From the NCBI RefSeq assembly GCF_012489685.1, contig NC_080041.1, positions 23,797,780 to 23,861,779 of the forward strand: a DNA stretch of 64,000 nt, written 5' to 3'. Origin of the DNA: Lotus japonicus. Lineage: Eukaryota > Streptophyta > Magnoliopsida > Fabales > Fabaceae. Below, piece by piece: positions 32,575-44,205 of the stretch. Made by a program: the position numbers and the translations under genes. Under the pieces are notes generated by a model. It saw only the letters and a list, made by a program, of their open reading frames with translations, was not told the DNA's origin and made no database searches. Positions within the stretch are counted from its first letter, which is position 1. Each line of letters begins with the position of its first letter.

Positions 32575-33027
32575 TTTCACTTTTTATTAACCGTTCCAAA
32601 AGAAGGAGAAACACACATATTAAAAATTGTCATTAATTTTATGAGATTAATTTCTATGTATTGACGGTGTAAATAATTTTTAGTTTTTTACACTATCATT
32701 CAATCAATACCCTTCATTTTGTTTGCTCATAATTAATTTTGAATTTAATGATATTTAAAATAGAAAATGAAAGGATGTGATTGAATCACTGGTAAAACTT
32801 TTTACACTGTCAGTGCATAGAAATTAATCTCTTCTCTTAATTTTATTAACTTTTGTCTTCTCATTTTTACTCTTTAAAATGTGTTTCATTTATTTTCATT
32901 TATTGTTCTTATAAGCGAATTATTACTTGGATAAACATCAATACAGTCTTAAAATTCTAAGTGGATAAATATATATGAACAATTATTTGTACTCCCTAAA
33001 TAGACAATTAATTATGAACCGAGGGAA
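32575..33027. mobile_element. Stowaway-like MITE carrying a nested MITE
   Basis: The right end (CCGAGGGAA followed by TA) and the flanking 60-100 bp match the MITE at 62442-62706: both share AAACACACATATTAA near the left, CATTTATTGTTCTT and AAACATCA near the right. The left terminal repeat is eroded. A second element interrupts its middle (32643-32831). Confidence 0.6.
32643..32831. mobile_element. MULE-like MITE nested in the Stowaway MITE
   Basis: A perfect 16-bp inverted repeat, GAGATTAATTTCTATG at 32643-32658 and its complement at 32816-32831, extends imperfectly through an ACTGACRGTGTAAA-like block. A direct repeat TTAATTTTAT flanks it (32633-32642 and 32837-32846), consistent with a 9-10 bp Mutator-type duplication if a few extra bases are allowed on the right. 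Confidence 0.6.
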
Positions 33028-34039
33028 TATTTGATCATAACTCAAAAACAAATCCTTCATTAATCAGAACAATTAAGACTATATATAAGGTTAAGAGTCA
33101 ATAATTATCCCTTAAAAAAACGGAAAAAACTTATTTACACGTTTATTGTAGGTAGCTATTAACCTCATAAATTTGGATAGACATCAGCGCACCTATAATC
33201 TTCCCTATAAAATCTGGTTTGCGAAAAAAACATCAAGCACCAAGCATATATTGCCTATTCTTTCATTTGTGCATAAAATTTAAATGGGTTCGTACACTCC
33301 ACTCTAAAAGAAGCCTCATGTTGTGTGCATTCCATATCCGGCACAAGGTCACATACATAAACCCAATGCTGAAACTGGCAAAACTCCTCCATTTCAAATG
33401 AGGTTTTCATGTAACTTTTGTCCACACAAAATACAACCACAAACGCCTTCTCAAAGCTAGAGGTCCTGATTCCCTTAATGGCGTCCCTTCATTTCGCTTT
33501 GAAACCATCCCTGATGGCCTTCCTGATAATGACTTGGATGTTACACAGGACATACCTTCCTTGTGTGAGTCCACAAGTAGAACTTGCCTGCCTCATTTTA
33601 AAAGCCTTCTTTCCAAGCTCAATGATGCTTCCTCAGATGTTCCACCCGTAACATGCATAGTTTCTGATGGGATCATGAGCTTCACTCTAGAAGCTGCCAA
33701 AGAATTTGACATTCTAGATGTTCTGTTTTGGACCACAAGCGCATGTGGGTTCATGGAATCATGGGTTTTGTTCAGTATCACCAACTCATTGAAAAGGGCC
33801 TAATGTTAGAGATAGAGAGATAGAGAGAATACACTTTATGTTTTGGATTGCAACCAACAACTACTTTCATTCATTCAATACTTCAAGTACTTATACAGAG
33901 TTCTCTACACCTAACTCATTCTACATACAGACTCTTACAATTGGGCTTTTACCCATACAACAAACCATATTGGGCTAAGGCCCAAACCCTATACAACTAA
34001 CACCCTCCCTTAAACTGAACTTGCTAACTTCAAGTCAGT

Positions 34040-37000
34040 TTATTCACTCACTTTACACATACCAAGTTCTCCTCTCAGTCTCACAAAACTATCACCCTTT
34101 AAAGGTTTGGTCATGATATCTGAGACTTGTTCATCTGTGCTGCAGTGAACAAGTTCTATTCTTCCATCCTTGACTAAGTCTCTCAGAAAATGATATCGAA
34201 CTTCTATATGTTTACTCCTACCATGAAGCACATGATTCTTGGACAGTTTGATAGCTGAGCTGCTATCACAATAGATCATGGAAGACTTGCTCTGAGAAAA
34301 ACCAAGAGTTGATAGGATTCTTCTCAGCCAGATACACTGACAGGCACAAAGAGCAGCAGAAATAAACTCAGCTTCAGTGGTAGAAAGGCTTACCACTGGC
34401 TGCTTCTTTGAGCACCAAGCAACAGAACCAGTTCCAAGAAGGAACACATAACCAGATGTACTTCTTCTGTCATCAATATTCCCTGCATAGTCACTGTCAG
34501 TAAAAGCAACCATATTTCTTTTTCCCTCTCTGCTGTACTTAATTCCAAAATCTGCAGTACCATTCACATATCGGAGGATCCTTTTCACAACTTGCAAATG
34601 TAACTCAGTGGGCCTCTCCATGTACCTACTGACCAAACAAACAGAATACATAATGTCAGGTCGAGTAGCTGTCAAATACATCAAGCTGCCAACCATTTGC
34701 TTATACTCAGTGGGATCTACCAACTTTCCTCCTCCTTGTTTGGACAACTTTGTGCCAGGAACCATAGGATTATGTACTGGGTTAGAATTGCTCATTCCAA
34801 ACCTTTCTAAAATTTCTCTAGCATACTTCCCCTGACTAATGAAAATTCCCTCTGAGTTCTGAGTAACCTCCACCCCCAAAAAGTAGCTCATTCTTCCTAG
34901 GTCACTCATATCAAATTCCTTTTCCATGGAAGTCTTAAAGTATTCAAACATAGACTCACTGTTTCCAGTAAAGATTAAGTCATCCACATAAAGACTTACA
35001 ATCAGAATTGCATCATTCTCTCCAGTCTTAACAAACAAAGTGTGCTCAGATGGACACTTGAAGAAGCTTTCCTTTTGAAAATAAGATTCAATCTTGCTAT
35101 ACCAGGCTCTAGAGGCCTGTTTCAGTCCATACAACGCCTTATTCAGTCTATACACCTTGCTCTCTTCACCCTTTTTATGATAACCTTGTGGTTGCTCCAC
35201 ATAAACAGTCTCACCTAATTCTCCATGAAGAAAAGCACTTTTAACATCTAACTGAAACACCTCCCAACCTCTGATGGCAGCAAGAGCCAAAACAGTTCTA
35301 ATGGTGTCCCATCGAGCCACTGGTGCAAAAACTTCAACAAAGTCCACTCCATACTCCTCTGCATACCCTTTTGCTACTAACCTTGCCTTGTGCTTCTCAA
35401 TTTCTCCCTTCTCATTGTACTTAGTTCTAAATACCCACTTGACACCAATACTTTTTGCCTCAGGTGGAAGAATGACCAATTCCCAAGTGTTATTTTTCTC
35501 TATAGATTCCATCTCCAAATCCATTGCCTTTCTCCACTTCTCACTTTTAACCGCTTCTGAAAATGAAATGGGATCAACTGAGGGAGTAAACACTGCAAGA
35601 TTAAAGTCATCATCATCAATCTCATCCCCACTTACAAAATCTCTCATCCAGTTTGGTTGAGTAACAGTCCTCTTACTCCCTCCACTAATTGCTACTTCTG
35701 GTTGATCTCTGGTAGCAGTGTCAGTTTGTGTAGTAGAGGTTTCTGGTTCTGGTTCTGCTGAACTACCTTGTGTTCCAGAATCTGGAAGTCCAGATGCACC
35801 ACTTGTGCTTGAGGAACCTTTTTCTGAGTCTGCACTATTTCTGGTCTCATCACTGAGATCTAATAGATCAAGTCCATTTTCCTTTTCTTTTCCCCAATCC
35901 CATTTTGCATACTCATTACATATCACATCTCTACTAATTATGATTTTCTGAGTAATGGGATTATACAATCTGTAAGCTTTGGATTCTTCACTGACTCCCA
36001 ACAGCACACACTTAATACTCTTATCATCAAGTTTTTTTCTCTGTTTCTCAAGAGTATGAACATAAGCAAGGCACCCAAAAACTCTGAAGAAATGCACTGA
36101 TGGCTTCAATCCACTCCACCCTTCTTCTGTGGTAATGTCTTTGACTGCTAATGTAGGGCTTCTATTCTGAACATACACAGCCCAATTAACTGCTTCTGGC
36201 CAAAATTCCTTGGGAACCTCTTTCTCTGACAACATACTTCTGACCATATTCATTATGGTTCTGTTTTTCCTCTCTGCCACCCCATTTTGCTGGGGAGTAT
36301 AAGGTGCAGTAAGTTGTCTTTTAATACCATGCTGAGCACAAAACTGGTCAAATTCTTTTGAGGTGAGTTCACCACCTCTGTCACTTCTTAAGCAGCATAA
36401 AACCTCTCCACTTTCCTTTTCAGAAGCTACCTTAAATTTCTTGAAAAACTCCAAAGCTGAGGATTTTTCAGATAAGAAATGAACCCAAGTTTTTCTACAT
36501 AAATCATCAATAAAGGTAATAAAATACCTTTTGTGGCTATTGGATTCTGGCTTAATAGGCCCACAGATATCAGCATGAACAAGTTGAAGTCTTTGTGATG
36601 CTCTCCATGTGTTCTGTTGTGGGAATAAGTCTCTATGTTGTTTTCCCTTTGAACAATTATCACACACACCCTCTAATTCTTTCAATTCTGGTAGCCCTCT
36701 GACCATATTCTTCTGAGCTAACACCTTTAGCCCACTTATCCCCATGTGGCCATATCTTCTGTGCCATAAACTAGTAGCACTTTCAGCAGTTACTTTATGA
36801 CATCTAGGAGTTTGAACATAAGCTATTATGGGAAACATCCTATTTGATGTCATCTTAGATTCAATAATGAGCCCTTTCTCAGGATGATAAACCTTGCACC
36901 ATCCACCCTGAAATATGACAGCCAAACCTTTCTCCTGAAGTTGTCCTACACTCAATAGATTGTTCTTCAATTCTAGTGAAAAATACACACCAGTTACCAC

Positions 37001-37354
37001 TTGAGTGAGACTAGCAATATCCAGTTTCACAATTCCCTTTCCATTTACCAGCATTTTTGAATCATCGCCAAGTTTCACAGTTGTGTTAAATGATTCATCT
37101 ATATCATGAAACCACTCTTTTACTCCACACAAGTGATTACTACAACCAGAGTCAAGATACCATACCTTCCCTCTTGAAGGTTGATCATTCCCATCTGAAC
37201 GTGCCATCAACAACAACTCTTCTGTTTCATCTTGCAATTCTGCATAGTTGGCACCATCTTCCCAACTTGGGCATTCATACTGAAAATGTCCAAGTTTGTG
37301 ACACTTGTAGCACTCAACGGCTTTCTTTGTTAAGAAAGTTTCTTCCTCTGCCAC
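34040..37354 (-). CDS. pol: Copia Pol (element 33804-38429): protease, integrase, RT, RNase H
   Basis: One open frame of 1104 codons. A CCHC zinc knuckle (CYKCHKLGHFQYEC) lies near residue 16, protease WYLDSGCSNHLCG near 66, GAG-pre-integrase LWHRRYGHMG near 196, integrase core (LVHADICGP, RSDRGGELTS, PQQNGVAERKNR), RT (KWVFRTKYNEKG, DVKSAFLHGEL, SLYVDDLIFTGN) and RNase H (AFTDSDYAGN, STTEAEFISA, KHIEVRYHFLRD). No internal stop is seen, so this is the best-preserved polymerase in the window, but the Gag upstream is broken and the frames do not join. It has copia domain order; the clade is not assigned. Confidence 0.92.
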   Translation of the reverse strand: MAEEETFLTKKAVECYKCHKLGHFQYECPSWEDGANYAELQDETEELLLMARSDGNDQPSRGKVWYLDSGCSNHLCGVKEWFHDIDESFNTTVKLGDDSKMLVNGKGIVKLDIASLTQVVTGVYFSLELKNNLLSVGQLQEKGLAVIFQGGWCKVYHPEKGLIIESKMTSNRMFPIIAYVQTPRCHKVTAESATSLWHRRYGHMGISGLKVLAQKNMVRGLPELKELEGVCDNCSKGKQHRDLFPQQNTWRASQRLQLVHADICGPIKPESNSHKRYFITFIDDLCRKTWVHFLSEKSSALEFFKKFKVASEKESGEVLCCLRSDRGGELTSKEFDQFCAQHGIKRQLTAPYTPQQNGVAERKNRTIMNMVRSMLSEKEVPKEFWPEAVNWAVYVQNRSPTLAVKDITTEEGWSGLKPSVHFFRVFGCLAYVHTLEKQRKKLDDKSIKCVLLGVSEESKAYRLYNPITQKIIISRDVICNEYAKWDWGKEKENGLDLLDLSDETRNSADSEKGSSSTSGASGLPDSGTQGSSAEPEPETSTTQTDTATRDQPEVAISGGSKRTVTQPNWMRDFVSGDEIDDDDFNLAVFTPSVDPISFSEAVKSEKWRKAMDLEMESIEKNNTWELVILPPEAKSIGVKWVFRTKYNEKGEIEKHKARLVAKGYAEEYGVDFVEVFAPVARWDTIRTVLALAAIRGWEVFQLDVKSAFLHGELGETVYVEQPQGYHKKGEESKVYRLNKALYGLKQASRAWYSKIESYFQKESFFKCPSEHTLFVKTGENDAILIVSLYVDDLIFTGNSESMFEYFKTSMEKEFDMSDLGRMSYFLGVEVTQNSEGIFISQGKYAREILERFGMSNSNPVHNPMVPGTKLSKQGGGKLVDPTEYKQMVGSLMYLTATRPDIMYSVCLVSRYMERPTELHLQVVKRILRYVNGTADFGIKYSREGKRNMVAFTDSDYAGNIDDRRSTSGYVFLLGTGSVAWCSKKQPVVSLSTTEAEFISAALCACQCIWLRRILSTLGFSQSKSSMIYCDSSSAIKLSKNHVLHGRSKHIEVRYHFLRDLVKDGRIELVHCSTDEQVSDIMTKPLKGDSFVRLRGELGMCKVSE

Positions 37355-38061
37355 GACCTCCTCTGAATCCTCGACCCCTTCCTCGTCCTTCAGTTCTGCC
37401 AGAATTGGAGTTGGTAGCTTTCAAGGCCTGATCTTCCTCTTTGTATCCCTTCATTCGTTGTTCATGGACAAGAAGACTGCTTTGAAGTTCATCAATGGTG
37501 AGAGTACTTACATTGTTTGATTCCTCAATGGAGCAGACAACATAATTGAACTTTTGGGTCATGGATCTCAAAATTTTCTCCACAATCACAGTTTTTGACT
37601 GAGCTTCACCTTGAATTTTCATCTTATTAGCAATGACTAGGGTTCTTGCAAAATAATCATTGACTGATTCACCTTCTTGCATTCCAAGAACTTCGAATTC
37701 GCGACGAAGAGCTTGCAGCTGGCCTCTGCGCACCTTGTTCGAGCCATGATACTTGGATTTAATCGAATCTCATATTCCCTTTGATGTATCTTTGTTCAAG
37801 ATTGTCTCAATGATGCTCCTTTCAACGGATTGAAACAGATAATTCTTGGCTTTGAGATCTTTCAGCTTTGCATCTTCATGTGCCTTGATCTGCTCTGGAG
37901 TGGGATTCTGTGGCCGTACAGGGATTCCATTTTCAACAAGACTCCAATACTCCTTCGATCGAAGAAGATTCTCCATAAATGGCCCAATGATCGTAGAACC
38001 CATCAAATTTGGGAATTGCAGGTTGTGCATAGTTTGAATTGTCTCTTGAATTGTCTCCCAT
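37314..38061 (-). pseudogene. gag: Copia Gag (element 33804-38429), broken
   Basis: The start ATG at 38061 gives MGDNSRDNSNYAQPAIPKFD. The frame is disturbed near 38000 after FYDHWA, recovers (FMENLLRSKEYWSLVENGIP), hits a TGA at 37772-37770 in place of the usual Trp after DTSKGI, then continues as RRGQLQALRREFEVLGMQEG to an Arg/Gly-rich tail (GRGRGRGFRGGRGRGR). It shifts frame once more before the zinc knuckle. It would have formed the particle shell. At least three lesions prevent expression. Confidence 0.85.
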
Positions 38062-38089
38062 GGCGATCACTATTCTTTGTTGTGAACAC

Positions 38090-38175
38090 CCTTCTTCCCC
38101 CCTCAATCGAACACGCTTCTCCTTCTCTTCCAATCGAACACGCTTCTCCTTCTCTTTCAATCGAACACGCTTTTC
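38090..38175. repeat. Three-copy 27-bp tandem repeat in the copia leader
   Basis: The unit TCAATCGAACACGCTTCTCC with a CTTCTCT tail recurs three times just upstream (minus strand) of the Gag ATG, in the untranslated leader between PBS and gag. Confidence 0.65.
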
Positions 38176-38446
38176 TCACAAAAACTGCACTTTTCTTGGT
38201 TCAGGCCCCTTACGGAGCTCTGATACCAAATGTTAGAGATAGAGAGATAGAGAGAATACACTTTCTGTTTTGGATTGCAACCAACAACTACTTTCATTCA
38301 TTCAATACTTCAAGTACTTATACAGAGTTCTCTACACCTAACTCATTCTACATACAGACTCTTACAATTGGGCTTTTACCCATACAACAAACCATATTGG
38401 GCTAAGGCCCAAACCCTATACAACTAACACCTAATACCCCTCAAAG

Positions 38447-40598
38447 GTAAAAAATTGATTTCTATTTCTAGAATAATTAATGAGAAATGGTTTCACATAT
38501 ATGTGAATTTGAACTTAGCTCCTTAATTCGGATTGATAAAACCATAAGTTGCATACATAAAGTTTTGTCTGTCTCTGTGTGCATGTCTTATGGATATTTA
38601 CACAAATAATGTGCTTATCCGAAGAAAAAAAAACACAAATAATGTTTGGTTTACATATTATTCACCTCCACCATAGGTAAATAAGAAGAGAAAAGAGAGA
38701 GATATGATATATGATGTGACTAGAAAATGCGGAAAGATAGGAAAAAAAATGTGTGAAAGTGAGATGAAAAAGAAAGTGATGTGTGAATGAATAATTACTC
38801 TATTTACACTGTGTGTATGCCTATAAATTATTTTTCTTTAAATTAATCATCACTATCAATGATGGTTATAGAAAGAAAGTACATGGTTCAAGTGCATTAG
38901 GTCTGAATGAATTTGGAGAATACATTTGCAAATTTTACTGTGTGTATGTTAAGTCTCAATTCATTGATACGTGTATTAAGAATGTTACACATAAAAAATG
39001 GCTAATTATATGAGCTTTTTTTGTTACAGGCTAATTATATGAGTTTAGAGTAGTTCAGATTTTTAAAGAAAAAGGCTTATATGGCTTTCACATAAGAGAT
39101 TGGTTATTTTTTAGGGTTACGCATCATTTTAGTCTCTGTCTTTATGTCGCCGTCTGATCTAGATTTCTCGTCAAAAAACTTATTGTAAATGGTTCTCGTC
39201 CTTAAAAATTATTTGGAACGGATCCTCGTCTTTAAAAATTATTTTAGGAAAGACAATTTATTGCAGACAGTTATTAGAGGATGAGTTTTTCTGTCTTGGT
39301 TATGGTAATAATTTATAAAGCTTTTATTTTTTTTGGTCGAAATAATTTATAAAGCTTGTCCCCCTTCTTTATTGCTTTCCTCAACTGCTGGCAAGACCAC
39401 GTGCTTAGCCTGTTATGTGTTTGGGTCTTGTATTATCAGCAAATTTGTTTGGGCTTCGGCCTGTTTTGGGCTTTTGCCCTTGAATGTATTAATCTTGGAC
39501 AAAAAAAAAGAATTTTTCTGGTATCATTTAAAAGTGGAGGGATTTTGGCCCAGTTTGGAAGAGCTTATTTGAGCTTATCTGACAGCATAAGCTCTTATGC
39601 CAGTGTTAGGGAGGGCTTATGTAAACAGCTTATGGCAGGCCATAAGCTATTTTCAGCTTATTTTCATAAGCTACTCAGGATAGCTTATGAAAAACAACTT
39701 ATGCTTATATACAACTTATTTTTAATTTATTTCAATAAATTTTTAAAAATAGCTTATGACCATAAGGTCTTAATTAAGTTGTTTTTCCAAACAAGGCCTT
39801 TATGTCCTTTCAAAAACCAATTGCCTTTGACAAAAAAAAAAGCCTTAATTTGCCATGATTTTTTGTGTAGCAAATTTTTATAATTTACCATTTAATCTTT
39901 TACACTCGAAATAATGAAACCAAGGGTTTCCACACTCTCCCATTTTAAAATGATATTGAAGCAACACCTTATGAAAAGCACCAAATTTTGTTTTCCGTCA
40001 TTTTGTTACACTCTTTAAAATTACTCTTTTTTTTTGTCTCTCTTATCTATCCTAATAGATTTTCTAATAAGCTAATTAAAGTAATATTTTCTAAATAATA
40101 TGGTTCCAATTTTCATTAAAGTAATGATTTTTAAAAAGAAGCTGAAATAAGCCTTTTTACTTTTTTTTAAGAAATGAGTTTTTAATTAAAAAAAAGTGTC
40201 TTTTAGTAAAAATGTTGAAATAAACGCACTGTGTAAGAGAAATGTTACTTACATTTACTTTAACACTTTATTATTCTCACATTTATTGGTTAAAATATCC
40301 AACCTAATAGTAAGTGAAACCCATATATTATAATTAACCCTACATGAATTTCAACTAGTAATAAATAAAGAATGTTGGTTAGACACTATGAGTGAGTGTT
40401 ACTAGCGATCCTAAGGATATGAGTGATGATACATGAACATACATTTTTTGCCAACCATACAGGGCGACACACACACTTTTTATGGTTTTATAGTTGTGGT
40501 CGTTTTTAACCGCTACTAAATTGTATGTCGAAAGAATGTGGCCTTAAAAGTGAAGCTCTGAGCATCCTTTCATTAAGTAAATGATATTTGACGTGTAG
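38447..40598 (+). other. Intron of the UGT pseudogene
   Basis: The 2.15-kb intron lies between donor AAAG|GTAAA and acceptor GTGTAG|ATTC. It is AT-rich and holds a PIF/Harbinger-like MITE at 39547-39798. I see no coding sequence. Confidence 0.65.
39547..39798. mobile_element. PIF/Harbinger-like MITE
   Basis: Terminal inverted repeats GGCCCAGTTTGGAA and TTCCAAACAAGGCC are flanked by TTT on both sides (3-bp duplication). The interior is a series of AGCTTAT/ATAAGCT palindromic units, a common legume MITE pattern. A degraded related stretch lies at about 59440-59520. Confidence 0.6.
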
Positions 40599-41521
40599 AT
40601 TCAAGTGACATCACAAATGGATATTTGGAGACTACCCTCGATTGGGTGCCCGACATGAAAGAAATCCGGCTGAGGGATTTTCCAAGCTTCATGAGAACCA
40701 CAGACCGAGATAATTTCATCTTTAATTTCACAATGAAGGAGTGCCAGAGAGCTCAGAGAGCCTCAGCAATCATTCTAAACACGCTTGATGCCTTAGAGCA
40801 TGACGTTTTGGAAGCATTCTCATCCATTTTTTCCCCTGTCTTTTCCATTGGTCTTCTAAATCTTCTCATAAAGGATGTCACTGAAAGGGACTTGAACTCA
40901 ATTGGATCCAACCTTTGGAAGGAGGATTCAGAGTGTCTCAAATGGCTTGACACCAAAGAACCAAGCTCTGTTGTTTATATTAATTTTGGAAGCATCACAG
41001 TGATGACGAATGAGCAAATGATCGAGTTTGCTTGGGGGCTTGCTAATAGCAACAAAACATTCTTGTGGATCATAAGACCTGATCTTGTGGCCGGTGAAAA
41101 TGTTATTCTACCAGGAGAGTTTGTGGCAGAGACCAAAGACAGAAGCTTATTGTTAAGTTGGTGTCCACAAGAGAAAGTGTTGGCTCACCCTACAATTGGA
41201 GGGTTCTTGACACACAATGGTTGGAATTCAACGTTGGAGAGTGTGTGTGCGGGTGTTCGGATGATATGTTTGCCTTTCTTTGCGGAGCAGCAGACTAATT
41301 GTCGGTTTTGCTGCAAAGAGTGTGGGATTGGTTTGGAGATTGAAGATGCTAAGAGGGACAAAGTTGAGAGCCTCGTGAGAGAGATGATGAATGGGGAGAA
41401 GGGGAAGGTGATGAAAGAGAATGCTTTGAAATGGAAGAAATTGGCTCATGATTCTGTTGCTGGGCCAAAAAGATCATCGTTTGAGAATCTCAACAAATTG
41501 ATTGGTCATGCTCTCTTATGA

Positions 41522-42439
41522 TTAAGCAATGATTTTCTCGTTTGGACTATGTGTGATTTTAATTTTCCAATAAATAGGGTGATCTTGCCCGATACTTACA
41601 TTGGGTAATTAGACAACCTTATTTAAGCATATTTGATCCCTCAACTTTTTTTTAATTTGTTGCAATCAAAGTTCCGCACTCGTTATTATTCTACTTAAAA
41701 ACTCTAAATTTTTTTCTTTTAATTAAAATCTTCTAAGATTGAATCAATTTTATTATTGTGGACATTCTTCGAAAGAAAACTCACTAGTTTAAATGTTAAA
41801 TTTAAGAAAAAATAATAAGTTTCCCCTCTTCAAACCCGAATATTATTCCAAAAGAATAATTCAAGATTTCATTAGTTTTTTATTTTAATTTTTGAACTTT
41901 TTTATTTACATTATATATCCAATATGTTATAAACCCTAAAATATTTAAAAATAAAATCAAGATTTAATGATTTTATTCATATGAAAATTAAAAGAATGGT
42001 AAAATAGCTTCATTTAAAGGTAGAGGAACTTAATGTTGAAATAGTCAAAGAAAATAGGTAACAAGTGGTTGGCTCCTTTTTCTAGTCTTGAAATATCACA
42101 CAATGTAATTGAAGGAGATATCCTCATGTGGAGCTTTGATGGTAACAACATACTTAATTAAGTTTTTATAGTACAATGTACTTTGAAGTTTTGTAGGCAC
42201 AACTTTTAAGTGGAAAAATAAATGATGTTAATACGACTCATTTTGGAGTGCAAATCAAAGAGTTAAGATGATTGCGTCATATTCTGAAGTCTTACTCGTA
42301 TGTTGATGATATCAACATTCAGAAAATGTTGAAGTACTAGAAAGTAATTCACATGGTGATATGTCCGCCAAATGCTGAACACCAAACCATTCTAAAGCTA
42401 TTTATGCTAAATTGTTCAAAAGATACTAGTAGTCAGTGA
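41522..42439. other. AT-rich intergenic DNA
   Basis: Downstream of the UGT pseudogene there is no gene or clear repeat boundary. The stretch 42240-42420 may be decayed Sirevirus gag sequence continuing into the next feature, but no frame is readable. Confidence 0.4.
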
Positions 42440-42920
42440 ACGCTAATCATTCTTTAAGAAGCATTTAGAATTCATCAAGAAGAATGAATCTTCCAAAAAA
42501 AAAGATGAAGTAATTGATGAACACATTGGGTTTGAAGGTTCAGATGATGAGGGTGTTGATTCTGAAGTTGATGAGCTATTAATTATATCTAGAGGATTCA
42601 AGAAGTTCCTAAGCGGAAGGAAGTTTAGGAAGACTTTCCGAAGTAAGCGGTACAAGGAGGAGAACTCTGATAAGGATTAGGTTGTGTAATGTGAGCGCAA
42701 CAAACCAAGACATATTATGAACAATTGTCCTCAGCTCAAGAGTCAATCCAAAGAAGTTCTTCATGAAGAACTAGTGATGTCTATATGGAAAGATCTTGAT
42801 GATCAAGAGTCATCAGAAGACGATGAAGTTGTTGAAGAAGCCAACGTTTGTCTCATGGAAAGTTCAGCATATTCTAATGGCAAGTTCGGCCTCCTCCTCC
42901 ACCCCTCTCACAAGTCATAA
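42440..42920 (+). pseudogene. Decayed Sirevirus Gag remnant
   Basis: Translated pieces read FKKFLSGRKFRKTF, then after two stops CERNKPRHIMNNCPQLK, a damaged CCHC zinc knuckle (the second Cys and the Gly-His are altered). They are followed by VMSIWKDLDDQESSEDDE and EANVCLME, the acidic stretch that follows the knuckle in Sirevirus Gag. No LTRs or pol are attached. It is unrelated to the SIRE copy at 13886-25047, which lacks this very region. Confidence 0.6.
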
Positions 42921-43501
42921 CCTCGTTTCCTCTTTCTCTCTCAATTGATTTGGATTTGGGCCGAAAGGCCAAGCCTTCTATAGATTAATTTTTTTTTGTT
43001 TTTGTTTTTATTAAGTTATAATTTAACAAAAAATATATAAAAGTATTTTCACTTAGTTTTAGTCAACTGAAATAAAAATGTAAAATACATAAATATAATA
43101 AAAATTAAAAACCGAAAAAAATTTACGTCATTTTTACAAGAACTACATGACTTTGAATTCATTAAGGTAACTGTTTTTACGTATGTCATTAACGCCGCAG
43201 GGTGCTAATGCTATGCGCAAATAATTCTTGTTGAAAGTCAAATGAAATTAATTAGCACACTAATTAGAATAATTAGAGTCTGATTTGTACAACTAATTAG
43301 GACTTTTATGTCAATGTTATTAGCATTCATAGAGAGAATATTTTCCCTGATTTTTAGGCTAGAATAGTGCCCAGGTCTTTAGTCATTTGTATTCTATAAA
43401 TACTGCTCATGTATCATTTTTCCAATCAATATAATATCAGACATTTTCCGCATGATATCAGAGCTCGATCTGAACCATCCCTAACCTAGCACCATCAAGT
43501 C

Positions 43502-44205
43502 ATGGGAGACCAAAAATCTGATGAGTCACTCAAGGCGGAGGCTGGATCATTTCCGACCAGCTCACACGACGGGCTTACTCACCTTATCACTGGTCATAAG
43601 TTGAATGGCCAGAACTATAACCAATGGGTAAGGTCAGTCACGATCTTCCTCCAAGGAAAAGGAAGAGAAGGATACATCACAGGAGATTCCAAGTGTCCTA
43701 AGAAAGGGGACACCAATCTTCAAAAATGGCAACTTGAGAACAGCCAAGTGATGACATGGCTGCTCAACACCATGACAAATGAAATTGGTGAAAATTTCAT
43801 GTTCTATGACACTGCAAAAGATATATGGGATGCAGTGAAGGAGACGTACTCAGATGTCGACAATACATCTGTTGTGTTTGAGATAAAAAGCATACTCCAT
43901 GACCTCCAACAGGGAGAATCCTCAGTTACTGAGTATTTTAACATACTCAACGGACATTGGCAGCAACTGGACATATATGAAGAAGTTAAATGGTGTTGTA
44001 CGTAGGATCAGAAGAAATACAAGGACCTGGTCGAAAAAGATAGAATTTACAAGTTCCTATTGGGACTAAACAAGGATCTTGATGAAGTTCGTGGAAGGAT
44101 CCTTGGAACCAAACCACTTCCAAAAATTCGGGAAGCTTTCTCAGAAGTAAGAAGGGAAGAAAGCAGGAGGAAACTCATGCTAGGGACATCCCTCTCAGCC
44201 CCATC
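43502..44205 (+). pseudogene. gag: Copia Gag (element 43229-48157)
   Basis: The ATG at 43502 gives MGDQKSDESLKAEAGSFPTS. The UBN2-type Gag core follows (LNGQNYNQWVRSV, WLLNTMTNEIGENFMFYDTA, IWDAVKETYSD, LQQGESSVTEYFN). A TAG at 44003-44005 interrupts it, after which the same frame goes on (KYKDLVEKDRIYKFLLGLN, LPKIREAFSEVRREESRR) into the zinc knuckle and pol. Confidence 0.87.

Larger units (their letters stand above)
33804..38429 (-). mobile_element. Ty1/copia element inserted in UGT exon 1, antisense
   Basis: Identical-length 199-bp LTRs (33804-34002 and 38231-38429; TGTTAG...CTAACA) differ by about one base by eye. The target duplication is CCTAA (33799-33803 and 38430-38434). On the minus strand the PBS TGGTATCAGAGC is at 38228-38217 and a purine tract (AAGGGAGGG) precedes the 3' LTR near 34003-34012. 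It is a recent insertion with only small coding lesions. Confidence 0.94.
33284..41521 (+). pseudogene. UGT85-like UDP-glycosyltransferase pseudogene, two exons
   Basis: Exon 1 starts at ATG 33284 and resumes after the copia insert at 38435-38446 (donor AAAG|GTAAA). Exon 2 runs from 40599 (after an acceptor GTGTAG) to the stop at 41521, and the junction is in phase. Recognisable UGT85 blocks are PHVVCIPYPAQGHI, FETIPDGLPDNDLDVTQDIP and, in exon 2, the PSPG sugar-donor box with LLSWCPQEKVLAHPTIGGFL, THNGWNSTLES and FAEQQTNC. Lesions: a stop after MGSYTPL, frame loss near 33348, a TGA after LLHFK, a frameshift near 33755, and the 4.6-kb insertion. In the PSPG region Pro, Trp and Trp at usually conserved places read Arg, Leu and Cys (GVRMICL, KECGIG). 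Family enzymes glycosylate small molecules in the cytosol. Confidence 0.88.

Noticed and set aside
40625..41521. Calling the downstream UGT frame a complete glycosyltransferase gene
   Set aside because: It lacks the acceptor-binding N-terminal half, starts inside exon 2, and has three changed PSPG-region residues; it is exon 2 of the interrupted pseudogene.
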